Below are positions 45,780 to 58,000 of a stretch of 64,000 nucleotides of DNA, piece after piece; position 1 is the stretch's first letter, and every line of letters begins with the position of its first letter. Source of the DNA: Hyalella azteca (taxonomy: Eukaryota; Arthropoda; Malacostraca; Amphipoda; Hyalellidae); NCBI RefSeq assembly GCF_000764305.2, contig NW_025939107.1, forward strand, positions 1 to 64,000, read 5' to 3'. The notes beneath the pieces were generated by a model. That model was not told the DNA's origin and made no database searches. It saw nothing but the letters and a program-made list of their open reading frames with translations. The position numbers were made by a program, and so were the translations under genes.

Positions 45780-47945
45780 TAAACATAAAAGTTAGCCTCT
45801 GAAAAGCCATATGTAGTTGTCATGCCAGCTTTGAGTGATATCCTGATATGTAGATAAAATTTAAAAGCCTGAATACGTAAATATGAATTAAACGCCTTTT
45901 TTAGCATTATGTCTAGAGAATCAGAATGATCAATCAGAACGTTAAGATCTAACAATTCGAAACGTTTGTATATGATGCAAACAATTTTCAAACAGCACTA
46001 AGCTCACAATGATGAACTCCTTGCTAAATATTATAATAAATGTCTGTCAGAAGAAGATTTTAATTTCACGCTTCTAGGGGCATTTATATGAATATGTATG
46101 TTTGCTCTTTGAACCGTTCTGTAAAAACTATTCGATAACGATTTCTGATATATTCAACAATCGTTGAATGAATCGTCCATTCATTGCAACACATTCAGAG
46201 CCACAATTGAGTTTAGTTAACATGGGAAAGAAAGTTTAGCATCAGCATTTCTACTAATTAATATAAGTTTCCTCCTCCCATTATCATTACCCGTTCCCAT
46301 AAGTCACTAGAGCGCTTCGACGCCACGCGTTGCATTAACATTCATCTTCCGGCCCTACCGCCTCATCAGCGGTTATGGGTTCAAGAGGCACTTTCAAGCT
46401 ACGAATTTATAATGCTAATTTCGCAAATCAAAATTTTACGGATATCCCTGACTACTGAACACCACAAAAAACTCCATTATTAGAAAATTATTGTATGGCC
46501 AACTGAAATATACTATTTTGAAACGTTCAAACTTCAGAGTCACCAGAATTAATACTTGCTGAAACAGACACAAATTGATCATTTTATGTTCTAAAGTATT
46601 ATTTCTAGTGAATTAGTGGAAAAATTGGCACCTGACTTATACCTGACCTCTAGTACGAGTGTCTTCCTTTATGTAGGATTTTTCCCATCCCTCGATTATC
46701 ACTTAGTCTCTTTGGGTTGCTAACGTCGACTCTTTCCTTTGCCAGCTTCGCTAGCCCGCCACCTGAGACTTCCCGTCCACTGTGGGTGATTAATGATTTG
46801 AGAAATTTCATTGGACCGACATGTGGAACAGCCTCGCCGATTACATTTTTGGTGCTCTTAGTATGAACGCGTTCAGGAACAGACTAGATAAAGCTATGAA
46901 AAAACATATGTTCAGACTTGAAATGCCTAGCACCATATCGAACCTTGTGAAAGTCTAGTAGATATTTCAAACAAACAATCATCAGTCCTGAAAAGATCTT
47001 CTGATTTAAAAAAAAGGTCGATTTTAGATCTTATGTTAACAAGCCACGAAAAGTACATGAATCGGCGACAGGCCACACCTGGCCTACTCTTCTGCGCCGA
47101 CATTACTATGTTATGTTATGTTATGTTAATAATTTAGACCTTCCACTTCATTGGTGTTGTTCCTATATTCCTAATTTCAAGCAGATTCATTCACGTTTGA
47201 AGGACTTATGAGTTGTTCGGTTGCCGAAACATTGCGTTTTACGTTAGAATTGGAAATAAAATAAGGAAACAGTCTGAAATTGTTCCTATCGCAGGACAAC
47301 GACGATACGTACCAATTCTTCAAATTTCAAGTAGAGCTGTTCAGTTTTGAAGTACTTATGAGTAGTTTGGTTGAGCGAAAAGTTAGGTTTTGCGTTTCAG
47401 TCCGCAGGCGAGTTCGCAGGCGAGTTCGGAGAAGTGTCGTTTCCATAACTAAGATTTCAGCTTTGACGAGGCTTAGTTATGAAAGTTTGTGTAGTCTTGA
47501 CTTTGATATGAATGATGGAAGCAATATACATGCAGCAAATAGCATAAATACAAAACTACTAATGTGACTGGATCTTAGATGTGAATAGGAATTTCCATAA
47601 ACAATCTTAAATTATCAACAATATTGTTAATATATCAATCGTTTTTTATTATATATCATATCTCTTATAGAAAACGATCCGATGAGATACTAATTAAAAA
47701 TGTCAATGGGCTAGATTAGATTTCCTTTAATTTAATAATAACCAGTGGCTGTAAAATTTTGATATCAAATACATACAAATAGCTTTGTTCTGTTAATAAA
47801 TGAATTTAACTTCTGAATAGCTTTTATGTTATTGATATTGTAAACAATTTTTAAAATATTATGTCCATATCATCAGTTCTTCATCTTTTCACACTCGCAG
47901 CCAAATTTCTAACTTAGCATTTGCAAGATGAACTTTTTTAATCAA
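45780..47945 (-). repeat. Inverted copy of the long array unit
   Basis: Reverse complement of unit sequence seen at 49.5-62.7 kb. The element AACGATTGTTGAATGAATCG occurs reversed at about 46165, the CACCCACAATGGACGGG module reversed at 46610-46806, and the CGGATCTGCTTGAA motif reversed at 47165 and 47330. It is interrupted by a LINE fragment at 46811. Confidence 0.75.
46811..47128 (+). mobile_element. 5'-truncated non-LTR (LINE) 3' end
   Basis: 46815-46958 reads TDMWNSLADYIFGALSMNAF then RNRLDKAMKKHMF and a stop. This is the familiar C-terminus of CR1/Jockey-like reverse transcriptases (WNSLP, NAFKNRLDK). A 3' UTR follows with the hairpin AATCGGCGACAGGCC...GGCCT and a (TTATG) tail. Flanking sequence joins as GAGAAATTT|AATAATTTAGACC in other units, so this is an insertion. 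Confidence 0.8.
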
Positions 47946-47948
47946 AGC

Positions 47949-48711
47949 ATGGTTCAGCTCAGTTCAGTTCTCTCCGCGCCTTAAGGCGCACAAGGCTTGG
48001 ACGTCACTCCTCCACTGTGTCCGGTTTGCAGCTGCCTGCCGGGCTATGTTCCACGAGTTCCAGCCTGCTCTGTTTCTCTCCTCTTCCACCTTTCGCCTCC
48101 AAGTTGTTTTTGGGCGTCCTCTCTTCCTCCTTCCTTCAGGTGCCCACCCGAGGGCCACAGCACAGTCGCTTGCTCTGTCCTTCCTCAACACATGTCCCAC
48201 CCAGTTCCACCTCCGTCTCCTCACCACATCACTGATTTTCTCCACTTCTGTCATATCAAGAACCGACTTGTTTGAGATGTGTTGCTGCCATCGGATCTTG
48301 CAAATCTTCCGTAAGCATTTGGTCTGAAAGATATCTAGTTTTCTCTCTTCTCCCTTGGTTAGTTTCCAGGTCTCACATCCGTATAACAAAACTGAAAGAA
48401 CCAGGCTCTTGAACAGGGAGGTTTTGGTCTTACTGCTGATGTTTCTGGCTTGTCATATGTTTGTTAGTCTTTTGAATTGCGCGCTTGCCATTGCCACTCG
48501 TCTCCTCACATCCACTGTGCTCCCACCATCCTTATAGTGACGTTTGCCTCCAGATATGTGAAGCTCTCCACTTCCTCCACCTCACTCTCTCCAGCCCTCA
48601 TGCTTGTTGTTGCTCCTGCTGTTGACCTTCAATATCTTGCATTTCTTGGCATTCAGTTTTAGCCCCAATTTTGCTGCGTTACTCCCTAACCTGGTTGTTT
48701 TTTGCTGCAGG
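47949..48711 (-). mobile_element. 5'-truncated endonuclease/reverse-transcriptase LINE fragment
   Basis: The minus strand carries a frameshifted end of the polymerase domain (AAKLGLKLNAKKCKILKVN, ESFTYL, DGGSTVDVRRRV), then an open frame 48389-47964 from LLYGCETWKLTKGEERKLDI through WNWVGHVLRK and EGRRKRGRPKTTWRRKVEEE. This is the standard C-terminus of endonuclease/reverse-transcriptase LINEs. The palindrome GCGCCTTAAGGCGC lies at the 3' end. The array unit is interrupted between AAAGCATGG and the AACTAAACTATATATG side. Confidence 0.85.
47964..48389 (-). pseudogene. Reverse transcriptase C-terminal ORF
   Basis: 141 codons, intact only for the part after the polymerase core: LYGCETW, FQTKCLRKI, RRRRWNWVGHVLR, GRPKTTWRR and a final WRSDVQALC. 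Upstream frame breaks and lack of the endonuclease and catalytic motifs show it is a dead 5'-truncated copy. GC-rich relative to flanks. Confidence 0.85.
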
Positions 48712-48739
48712 CAATTATTTTTTTAACTAAACTATATAT

Positions 48740-51500
48740 GTAAAAGTTATTTAATGGAAAAAAGTTGCAAGATTGCAGATGTAAAAGTACTTAAAAGGAG
48801 ATAGATATGTTGAATGACGCGGAGATTTGCATGTAATTTGCATTGAATTGTTGTCATGTGTATTTTAATTACCCAATGAAATATTTCGCCCGACGACTGA
48901 ACTGCCCCTTCAGTCTCACTTCAGATTGGGCGAAACATGTGATTGACAAAGTTAATGCCGTGTATAATACTGATTTGCAAAACCAACATAACTTTTTGAA
49001 CACACGATTCAACAACAGCTGACGAGCTCTGTCGGCTCTATCTTTATCATCAAGAGCGTCTAAATTATTTAAAATTTCTCAAATCATTAATCACCCACAA
49101 TGGAAGGGAGTGTCCCGGATTCACGCATCGTCACCTTCAGTGACTAATCAAATATCGTACGTCTTGTCGTACGTGGCTTACGTTACGACGCGGGCGAACC
49201 CACATAGCTCTTCAAGCTCATCAGGAACGCCAGCAGTCAGTTGTAGTAGAGACCTCCGAGCGTCTACATATCTAAACTACGCTCCGGCCCCCGATAAGCT
49301 TCTCTATCGAGCAAGCCGTATCTATCCCTCATATCGTACTGTAACTCTTAGTGCCTACTGTATTAACCATTTAGTGAGTAAACTATTCTGTACCCATTGT
49401 TTCACACCTGCTATAGCCGAAAACAATCAAGAGACCTAGTACCCTCAGGTCGTATTATATTATTTATATACTCCAATCAGAGATTGACAATAATTAATTA
49501 ATCCCAATCCACGCTGAAAAGTGGACCTGGGACAGGGAGGTCTCAAGTGACGGGGTAGCGAAGCTGGTAATAAGAGTCAACGTTAGCTTAACAACTAGAG
49601 AAGACTGTGATAATTGAGGGATAGCAGAAATGCAACAGCAACGAAGACACTCGTACAAGAGGTCATGTACAAGTCAGGTGCCAATTTCTTCACTAATTCA
49701 CTGGAATTGATGCTTCAGAACATACAATGCTCTTTTAAGTCTGACTCAGTTAGTATTGCGAATTAGTATAAATTAGTTAGCCATACAATCATTTTTTATG
49801 CTCTGGGTTCCCAGTGGTGTTCAGTAAATTGGGATATTCGTCAAATTCGGTCCTTATTAGGCTGTCTACGTTAATGCAAATGAAGAAATTATTGATTGAT
49901 CCCTTTTTCGTCAATGAGGCGGTTTTGGGGTTGAGAGAAACCAATATAGGAAACAGTAACGTCCAGCGTCGTCCATTACGGATGGTAATAGATAGTAATA
50001 AAGAGTGGAGGAAACTTACATAAATTTATAGAAATACTGATAATAAACTTGTTTTCGTTCTCGGTGTCTAAACTCACTTGCAGCTCTGAATATGTTGCAA
50101 TCAATGGACGATTCATTCAACGATTGTTGAATACATTAGCAATCGTTTTTAATATGTACAATAATAATTATAGTGATTTGCAAAAGCAACACAACTTTCT
50201 GAGCTTATGATTCAAAAACAGGTACTGTATTTGTAACTGCTGCAGGCACTACCAAACTTCACCTGCTGAGCTCACATGCATCATGTCCGAAATTCAGTTC
50301 AATGCTACACCGCATTATTAATAATCAAAATGGCTGGCAAGCTAGGTGCCAATTTCTCGCTAAGTCACTATAACTAATTCTTCAATGCATGCAAAGATTT
50401 ATTATGACTCTATTCTATTTAGTTTTGATGCTGAATATAACCGATGAGCGATGACTATGACATTAAATGTCGTGTAATGGGAATAGTTTAGTTTTGCGTG
50501 TAATCGTTTTCTATGACAATGAGTTACTTAAACCGTGTTGTGCCGAAGTCTCGGGCGGCCATCACATTTCTTATACATGAATGGATTCCATAAAAATAAA
50601 CTTGTCGTAGTAAAAATGTTTTGAAAACAGTAAATTCAAGGAGACTATGGGACTGAGATTTTCTCATCGTGGTGTCACATGAAGCTGCTTGACTCAGCGG
50701 ACTGGCTGGGCAAGCGTAAAATTCTTATACATAATTAATAGGACTTACACCATGAAGACAATTTATATATTTAGGCCGTATCAACTTTCGCGCGCACATG
50801 TTTACTTAATTTTGTGTACGTAAAAAATTATAATGATTAAAGTTAATTAATCTCTCTCTTTGACGCGCTTCACCTACCGCGGCTTATCTTCATCACAGGT
50901 TTTCAATAAATAATAATGAGAAGAATTATTCGCGGATCTTCGCTGGTTTGTGCGTTTCTGAGGAAGTTGTTCGGCACATTTAAACGCCCACGGAACTAGA
51001 TTGGCAGTATGAGTTCGAGAAAGTTTTATAAACATTTAAAACATGGGTAAACTACCACAGGATCACAAAATAATTGCTTAGGTCGATCAATCCCCCATCG
51101 CGGATTCGCCTATCGAGGACTGGAACGTAACACCCGCGATTTTTGTCGGATTTGGGATTTATAACGGATTTGGGATTACTGCGTCGTCATTTTTGCATTA
51201 TTTTTGAAAGTAGAAAGAATAAAGTATTTCAGCTCGCTTACAAGCAATATCGCTCATTCGACAAACAATCTTGATCACATGTTTCGTCCACTCTGAAGTG
51301 TGACTGAAGGGGCAGTTCAGTCGCCGAGCGAAATATTTCATATGGTAATTAAATGAGACATGACAAAAATGCAAATTAGGTGCCAACCTCCGCGTCATCC
51401 ATTATACAGTATGTATCTCATTTTAAGAACTTTTACATCTGCAATCTTGGAGCTTATTCCAATTGTATAACTTTTACATCTCCAGTCTAGTTAAAGAGAT
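48740..51500. repeat. Array unit segments around the solo LTR
   Basis: 48740-49080 is the inverse of 51198-51480 (shared CACATGTTTCG, GGGGCAGTTCAGTCG), forming a 2.4-kb-spaced inverted repeat. 49535-50190 is a forward unit with the AACGATTGTTGAAT element at 50113. Confidence 0.7.
49111..49534. mobile_element. Solo LTR, 424 bp, 5-bp target duplication
   Basis: Starts TGTCCCGGATTC and ends CCTGGGACA, with 5-bp GGGAG on both sides (49106-49110 and 49535-49539). Other array units read TGGACGGGAGGTCTC with no insert, which is the empty site. Short inverted TGTCCC/GGGACA ends and a 5-bp duplication are typical of an LTR retrotransposon reduced to one LTR. The 109-codon ORF across it is not meaningful. 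Superfamily is not determined. Confidence 0.88.
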
Positions 51501-52471
51501 ATTTGCCAGCAATTCCATGCTTTGATTAAAAAAGGAACTTCTTTATATTGCAAATGCATTTATAACAAATCGCCTATACGAGTATGACAAGATGAAGAAC
51601 TGATGACAAAGACATAGCCTAATATTATAGAAAATATAGTAAATAACATAAAAGCTATTCAGAAGTTGAATTCATTTATTAACAGGGCAACGTAATTTGT
51701 ATGTATTTGATATCAAAATTTTTGCAGCCACGTGTAATTTTTAAATTAAATGAATTCTAATCTCGCCATTGACATTTTTACATAGTATATCATTCAATTG
51801 GTTTCTATATGGGATATGAATATAAAAAACGGTTGCGTCATTAACTTTATTGTTAAATATTTACGACTGTTTCTGGAAATTTCTATTCTCATCTAGGATC
51901 CAGTCACATTAAAAGTTACATTTGCTGCATGTATATTGCTTCTATCATTCATACCAAAGTCAAGACTAAACGAACTTTGATAACTGCAACCTTCATGCAA
52001 GCAAAAATCTCACTTATGTAATCGACACTTCTCCAAACTCGTCTGCGGACTGAAACGCAATACTTACTTGGTTAAGATACGGCGCAGCACCGACGAAGGT
52101 ATTAGCGCCCAAACGCAATACTAACTTTTCGCTCAACCGAACTACTCATAAGTACTTCAAAACTGAACATATCTGCTTGAAATTTAGCAAATAGGTATTT
52201 ATTATCATTGCCCTGTGATAGGAACAATTTCATATTTTAGCATTATTTCGTTTTCAATTAAAATTTCGGCTGCATGAGCTGTTCGGCTGCATAAAAATTC
52301 TATTTCGTTTTCAATTAAAACGAATAGAAGCAATTTTTATGCAGCCGAACAGCTCATATAAAGTCCTTCAAACCTGAACGGATCTGCTTGAAATTTTGAA
52401 TATAAAAACTACACCAGCGAAGCGGAAGGTCGAAATATTTAAAATTTCTTAAATAAATAATCACCCACAAA
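51500..52471 (+). repeat. Array unit, forward
   Basis: Carries the landmarks TCTATTCTCATCTAGGATCC (51883), CTCCAAACTCGTCTGCGG, CAACCGAACTACTCATAAGT and CACCAGCGAAGCGGAAGGTC before the hAT MITE. An inner palindromic duplication of TGCATAAAAATTC/ATTTTTATGCAGCCGAACAG lies at 52270-52360. Confidence 0.7.
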
Positions 52472-53316
52472 CAGAGGTGGGCAGTTGCGCGCTACATGTA
52501 GCGGCCGCTACTATAGCAGCCGCTGCATTTTCAGTAGCGGTAGCGGCGCTAAATTTAAGGCAATGTAGCGGTAGCGATAGCGCGCGCTACATATTTAAGT
52601 AGCGATACGAGGTTTTGCCGCTACAGCGCTACCGCTACAGTTATAGATAAAGCCTTTAGATTTTACCTAATAGAATTAAATATTATTTAAGAACCAGCAT
52701 GATACATACATAATATAAATTACAGAATAAAACTGTACGAAATATTTCGGTGTAATGTTGTCAACCTCAGCCTGTTACTAGTGTCAACATGTTACTTGTT
52801 TTTTGTTAAGTTGTTACCAGTTACCACTTAGGGTATTTTTTCATGTTTCAGTTTGCTTACAGTTATTTTTACACAGTTATTTTTATGTTTCAACTTCCCT
52901 ACATGGATGTCTACTTTAAACTACCAATCTCAAAAATAATCCACATTATATATACAAATAGAAGACTGATTTTTTGTAGACTAAAGTACACATTCATGTA
53001 GGAAAGGTAAAACATAAAAATAACTGTAACTTTTATTTACTGTATCTAACCCGTACTAGTTCGGTTAGGTTAATTGCAATAAAGTAGCATTGATATGTTT
53101 TGAAAATGTTTTATTATCATCAAATGTTTCTGAGTAAATCCCAACAGCAGAACAATAAATATTTAGAGATTTCTAATAATTTTGGCCATTGTAGCGGCTA
53201 ATGTAGCGGCGCTACATTTTACTGTAGCGGTCGTGGTAGCGCCCGCTACATGTAGAGCATGTAGCGGTAGCGGTAGCGCCGCCACATTTCAAAGTAGCGC
53301 TGCCCTGCCAGCTCTG
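52472..53316. mobile_element. hAT-like MITE with GTAGCGG arrays, copy 1
   Basis: Inverted ends CAGAGGTGGGCAGT and TGCCAGCTCTG border multiple GTAGCGGTAGCG repeats on both sides, with a foldback segment at 52870-53030 in the middle. Flanks are CCCACAAA and CCACAATG. Empty sites in other units read CACCCACAATGGACGG, so the target duplication is imperfect but the insertion is certain. No transposase. Confidence 0.85.
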
Positions 53317-53755
53317 CCACAATGGACGGGAGGTCTCAAGTGGTGGGCTAGCGAAGCTGGTAAGAAAAGAGTCAACGTTAGCATAACAACTCAGAGAGAC
53401 CAAGTGACATTTGAGGGATAAGAGAAATGCTACGGAAACGGAGACACTCGTACAACAGGTGAGGCACAAGTCAGGTGCCAATTTCTCCACTAATTTACTA
53501 GAATTAATGCTTCAAAACATAATACGATCTATTGGTGTCTGTTTCAGTTAGTATTGATACAGCCGACTGTGAAGTTTGAACGCCGTGAGGTAGTATAGTT
53601 TAGTTTGCCATACATTCGATTCTGATAGAGTGAGTATCTTGTAGTGTTCAGTAGTCTTTCATATGTATCAAATTTTACCATATAGTGTAAGTGGCTGATA
53701 AAAATTTGAATCGAAATTCGTCAACAAGGCTGTTAAAGGGTTGAGTCATAGGAAC

Positions 53756-55764
53756 TAGACTCCTGCGTCTCGAAATAATTTTCTCGAAATGAACCGGGAC
53801 AGACGAAACGAGACGAGAAAATTCCGGGATAAAAATAACGAGACAGAGGGTAAAATTTGTCCCGGAATAAACGTATGAACCGAGACAAGACTTCTGTCCC
53901 GGACTTTAAAACTTGTGTCCCGGTAAATTATGAACCGGGACGAGACAGACAGATTTGAAACGAGACATAACGAGACGAGACGAGATTTGTCTTAATTATT
54001 TAAGACGAAACAAGTTTTTCGATTACGATACGAATTTATTTCGAAAACATGGGTTAAAGAATGACATGTTAGCCCTTTATTGCTAATAGGGCCATAGACA
54101 GTTACCAGTTAAATTTAGTTAATTGCAGATTTAGCAAAGTTTGTCTGACTAACTGACATGGCAGTTAATTAGTGGTCCGACAAACACCGCAAACCTGTCG
54201 ACGTATGCATGGCTGAGCATGTTACTCTTAAGTCTAAAGTCAAAAATTTTAATCTTAAGTCTTAGCTAAGGCTTTGATGGCACTTATGGGAACCGTACGA
54301 ATATGAGTCGAGTTTATTACGCGTTCGGAACGAGTTCAGGCGCCGTGGAGCGCATAGGGAGTAGGGACGCAGTGTGACTGTGTCTAGATTAGTAGGCCAA
54401 TTAGTAGACAGAGGAGTGGAGTTCTGGTAAGATATTCCTAATAAACTAAAGCTAGTATAAGATTATCTCTGCCTTAGTAACATTTTGTCCTACGCCTCCA
54501 GGAAATCTTCACAATTGCGCAGTTTCCTGAATTGTTATCAAACACTTGGTCTTGTTTAACGTTATTTAGAAAGGATACATATGGACATCTCGAGTTATTT
54601 TTTGAAGATCAAACTATTATATTTTTTCCAACTTAAACTTTGTTGTATTTTAAAATGTTGTTGATATTTCTTTCCAAACTTTTTGTTGAAGGAGATTACT
54701 TAAGGCAAGATCGATGAATCTGATTCTTTGATTGAGCTGGAGGCAAATCAAAGTATGTCCAGTCAACCGATGTCACCAGCTACAGGCTACAGCTAGTATG
54801 GCCTCCTCAAAACCATCATAGAACACAATTTCTGAAAAAAAAGTGTTTGTACATTTTTATTTGCCTGTCAAGATTAAGCACCATATTAAACCACAACATG
54901 TATTCGTAGCAAAAATCATTTCAATTGCCGAGATCCAATCAGAATAGTAAAATGATACGTCTCAAGTTATTATATAAATACAGAGGTGGGCAGTAGCGCG
55001 CTACATGTAGCGGCCGCTACACTTTCAGTAGCGGTAGCGGCGCTACATTTAAGCAATTGTAGCGGTAGCGGTAGCGCCCGCTAAGTAGCGGTACGAGGTT
55101 TTGCCGCTACAGCGCTACCGCTACATTTATAGATAAAGCCTTTAGATATTACTTAATAGTATTAAATATTGTTTAAAAACCAGCATGATACATATACATA
55201 ATATAAATTACAGAATAAAACTGTACGAAAGATTTCGGTGTAATGTTGTCAACCTCAGCCTGTTACTAGTGTCAACATGTTAGTTGTTACAAGAAATGGG
55301 CAGTAGCGCGCTACATGTAGTGGCCGCTACATTTTCGGTAGCGGTAGAGGCGCTACATTTAAGCAATTGTAGCGGTAGCGCCCGCTACATTTAGAGCATG
55401 TAGCGGTAGCGGCGCTACATTTAAGCAATTGTAGCGGTAGCGCCCGCTACATTTAGAGCATGTAGCGGTAGTGGCCGCTACATTTCAAAGTAGCGCTGCC
55501 CAGCTCTGTATAAATGTATGATGGTAAGCCAAAGTTTACACCACATCAATAATTGATTCATCTCGTTTTGTCTCGTTAAAATGGCTATAAATTCCGGGAA
55601 ATTTTAAGGTACCTATTTTAACCGGGATGTCTCGTCTCGTCTCGGTATCGTCCTGGAATTCCTATGGAGGGCTGAAAATTGTCCCGGTTTTATTATTGCG
55701 AACCGGGACAGAGCCTGTTGTCTCGTCTCGTCTCGGATAAAAAAATACCAAACGCAGGAGTCTA
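53756..55764. mobile_element. hAT-like element, 2.0 kb, TSD ATAGGAAC
   Basis: Inverted ends TAGACTCCTGCGT and its complement, flanked by a perfect 8-bp duplication ATAGGAAC (53748-53755 and 55765-55772). Both subterminal regions are packed with GGGAC, CGAGAC and CCCGG motifs in opposite orientations, as transposase-binding sites often are. No transposase ORF remains. Holds a nested MITE at 54981. Confidence 0.85.
54981..55508. mobile_element. hAT-like MITE with GTAGCGG arrays, copy 2 (nested)
   Basis: Ends CAGAGGTGGGCAGT and TGCCCAGCTCTG, with flanks TATAAATA and TATAAATG (7 of 8 match). GTAGCGG arrays fill both arms, and the right arm holds a duplicated stretch (55285-55480) that repeats the element's own left end. 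Confidence 0.88.
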
Positions 55765-56745
55765 ATAGGAACCAGTAGCGATGCATAGGAACCAGTAGCG
55801 TCATAGCGTTTTCTATGACGGATGGTAATAGGTACTAATAAAGAATGGCGGTAACTTACATTAATTAATAGAAATACAGATAATAAACTTGTTTTCTTTC
55901 TCAGTGTACCTAAACTCACCTGCGGCTCTGAATATCCTACAATGAATGGACGATTCATTCAACGATTGTTGAATATATCAGCAATCATTTTTGAATAGTT
56001 TTTACAGAACGGTTCCAAGCGTCTACATACTTAATCATATAATATCAGTGCCTCTAGAAGCGTGGAATTAAAATCTTCGGAGAAAAAAAATATAATATTT
56101 AGCAAAGTCTGTGTATTTATATCATCATGAGTTTAGTGTTGTTTGAGAATTGTTTGCCTCAAATGTGAACGTTTCGAATTGTTAGTTCATATCGTTTCAT
56201 ATGATCATTATAATTTTCGAGACATCATGCGTTCATTTCCTATTTACGTGATAGGCAATGAAATTTTATCACCAAATCTGGATTTCACCCACAGCTGGCA
56301 CGAAAAATAAGCATGTGTTTTCGTAGGCTAACTTTCATGTTTATGCGTCCGGCCGGATGTTCATTTCACAACATTCAAATCATGGACGCTATTTTTTGTA
56401 CTCTGAGCCCTAATTAGGTATATGAGCGATGATAGTTTTTAATGCCTGTGGCCAGTCTGTCAATTTACATGCGGTTCTGTAATGATTTACATGCAGTTCC
56501 GTCAGAGTAATGATTCACATGGAACGATAGAAGGAAGAAATATACGAAAAAGTTGATGTCGTATTAGTTTAATACTGATTTACAGAAGCAACATAACTTT
56601 CTGAGCACATGATTCAACAGCAGGTACGAAATTTGTAGCTGCAGGCACTACCAAACTTCACCTGCTGAGCTCACATGCATCATGTCGGCAATTCAGTTTT
56701 AATGCTACACCGCGTTCTCATTCAACAATATGGCCGGCAAGTTAG

Positions 56746-56781
56746 GTGCCAATTTCTCACTAAGTCGTGAGAAATTGGCAC
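56746..56781. repeat. 36-nt hairpin in array unit
   Basis: Arms GTGCCAATTTCTCAC and its exact complement around TAAGTC. The same structure is at 60906-60941. In unit 50346 only the left arm exists, so the right arm marks a head-to-head junction. Confidence 0.85.
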
Positions 56782-58000
56782 TCATTCGCATTGTACTTAT
56801 ATCTATGAAAATTTAGCTGCTACTAATTTTTCCCCCGATATTATTTGGGAGAGAAAAATACATTTTCATGTAGTCAACTGAACCAATATTTTGTGATAAG
56901 TTTTCCTCATTATTTATGTTCTATGTTAATTTTAATTTCTATGTTAATTGTTTTCTTGTGAGACGCTATTTTTAAGAATGATGAGAGGCTGGCACTGTGA
57001 ATAATAATAACATCGAGAACATTTTCCAAATTGAGACTTTCCGTTATTAGTTTTGTTAAGATTAGGGCTCCATCGGTGTGATTAACATAAGGGGAATGTT
57101 CAGTAAAGTGAAACCAAATTTTATAAATTCCATGAAAAAATATGATAGGAGCCCCGCACAAAATAAAATATACTGTGTGAATTGAGTATAATTTATTCAG
57201 AATAAACGAAGACCTGAAAGCGATAATTAATTTAGGAATGAAACAACAGTAGTTACGATAAATGTCGACAATAGAAATATATATTTCATGTGAGAAACGA
57301 AATTTTTTCAAAGTGGGACTATTTTCTGTGCGTTACCGACTCGTGCATACATTAGTTATACCTAAAATGACGCTATGTCATCAGTATATGTGGACCTATG
57401 TCGGCGCCCTAATAATTAAATTTTAAATTAAATGAATTCTAATCTCGCTATTGATATTTTTACATAGTGTCTCATCGAAACAGTTTCTATGAATGATTTA
57501 AATATAAAAAACGTTTGTGTCACTAACTATATTGTTGGAAATTTGAGACTGTTTCTGGAAATTTCTATTCTCATCTAAGATCCAGTCTCATTAGTAGTTA
57601 TACTGTACATGCGTCATGTATATTAATTTTAACATTCATTTCCCCCTTAAGGCTACATGAACTTTCATCCACACTTCTCCAAACTCGTCTGCATGCAAAC
57701 TCTAGTGCGGACTAATGTAAAACCAAACTTTTCGCTCATTTGTTTTTCAAAACTGAAAGGATTTACTTGAAATTTGGAATACAGATATGTATTATTGTTG
57801 CTCTGCGATAGGAAAAATTTCAGATTTTTACATTTCATTTTCAATTCAAACGAATAAACGCAATGTTTAGGCAACCGAACAACTCATAAGTCCTTCAAAA
57901 CTGAACGAATCTGCTTGAAATTTGGAATATAAAGATTACACCAGCGAAGCGGAAAGTCTACAATAATTTAGTTATATAAAATTTCTCAAATCATTAATCA

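Larger units (their letters stand above)
53317..58000 (+). repeat. Array unit, forward, with nested elements
   Basis: Begins with the AATGGACGGGAGGTCTCAAG module, is interrupted by the 2.0-kb element at 53756, resumes at 55765 and proceeds through the AACGATTGTTGAAT element (55958), CGTCCGGCCGGATGTTCAT (56346), a hairpin (56746) and the CTCCAAACTCGTCTGC motif (57676). Confidence 0.75.

Noticed and set aside
47997..48327. Overlapping plus-strand ORFs of 72-93 codons
   Set aside because: Shadows of the minus-strand reverse transcriptase fragment.
49110..49439. 109-codon plus-strand ORF
   Set aside because: Lies wholly inside the solo LTR, starts at its first base and is Ser-rich without any domain.
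53182..53490. ORFs of 79 and 92 codons across the GTAGCGG array
   Set aside because: Low-complexity readings of the MITE arm and array module; no conservation in other units.
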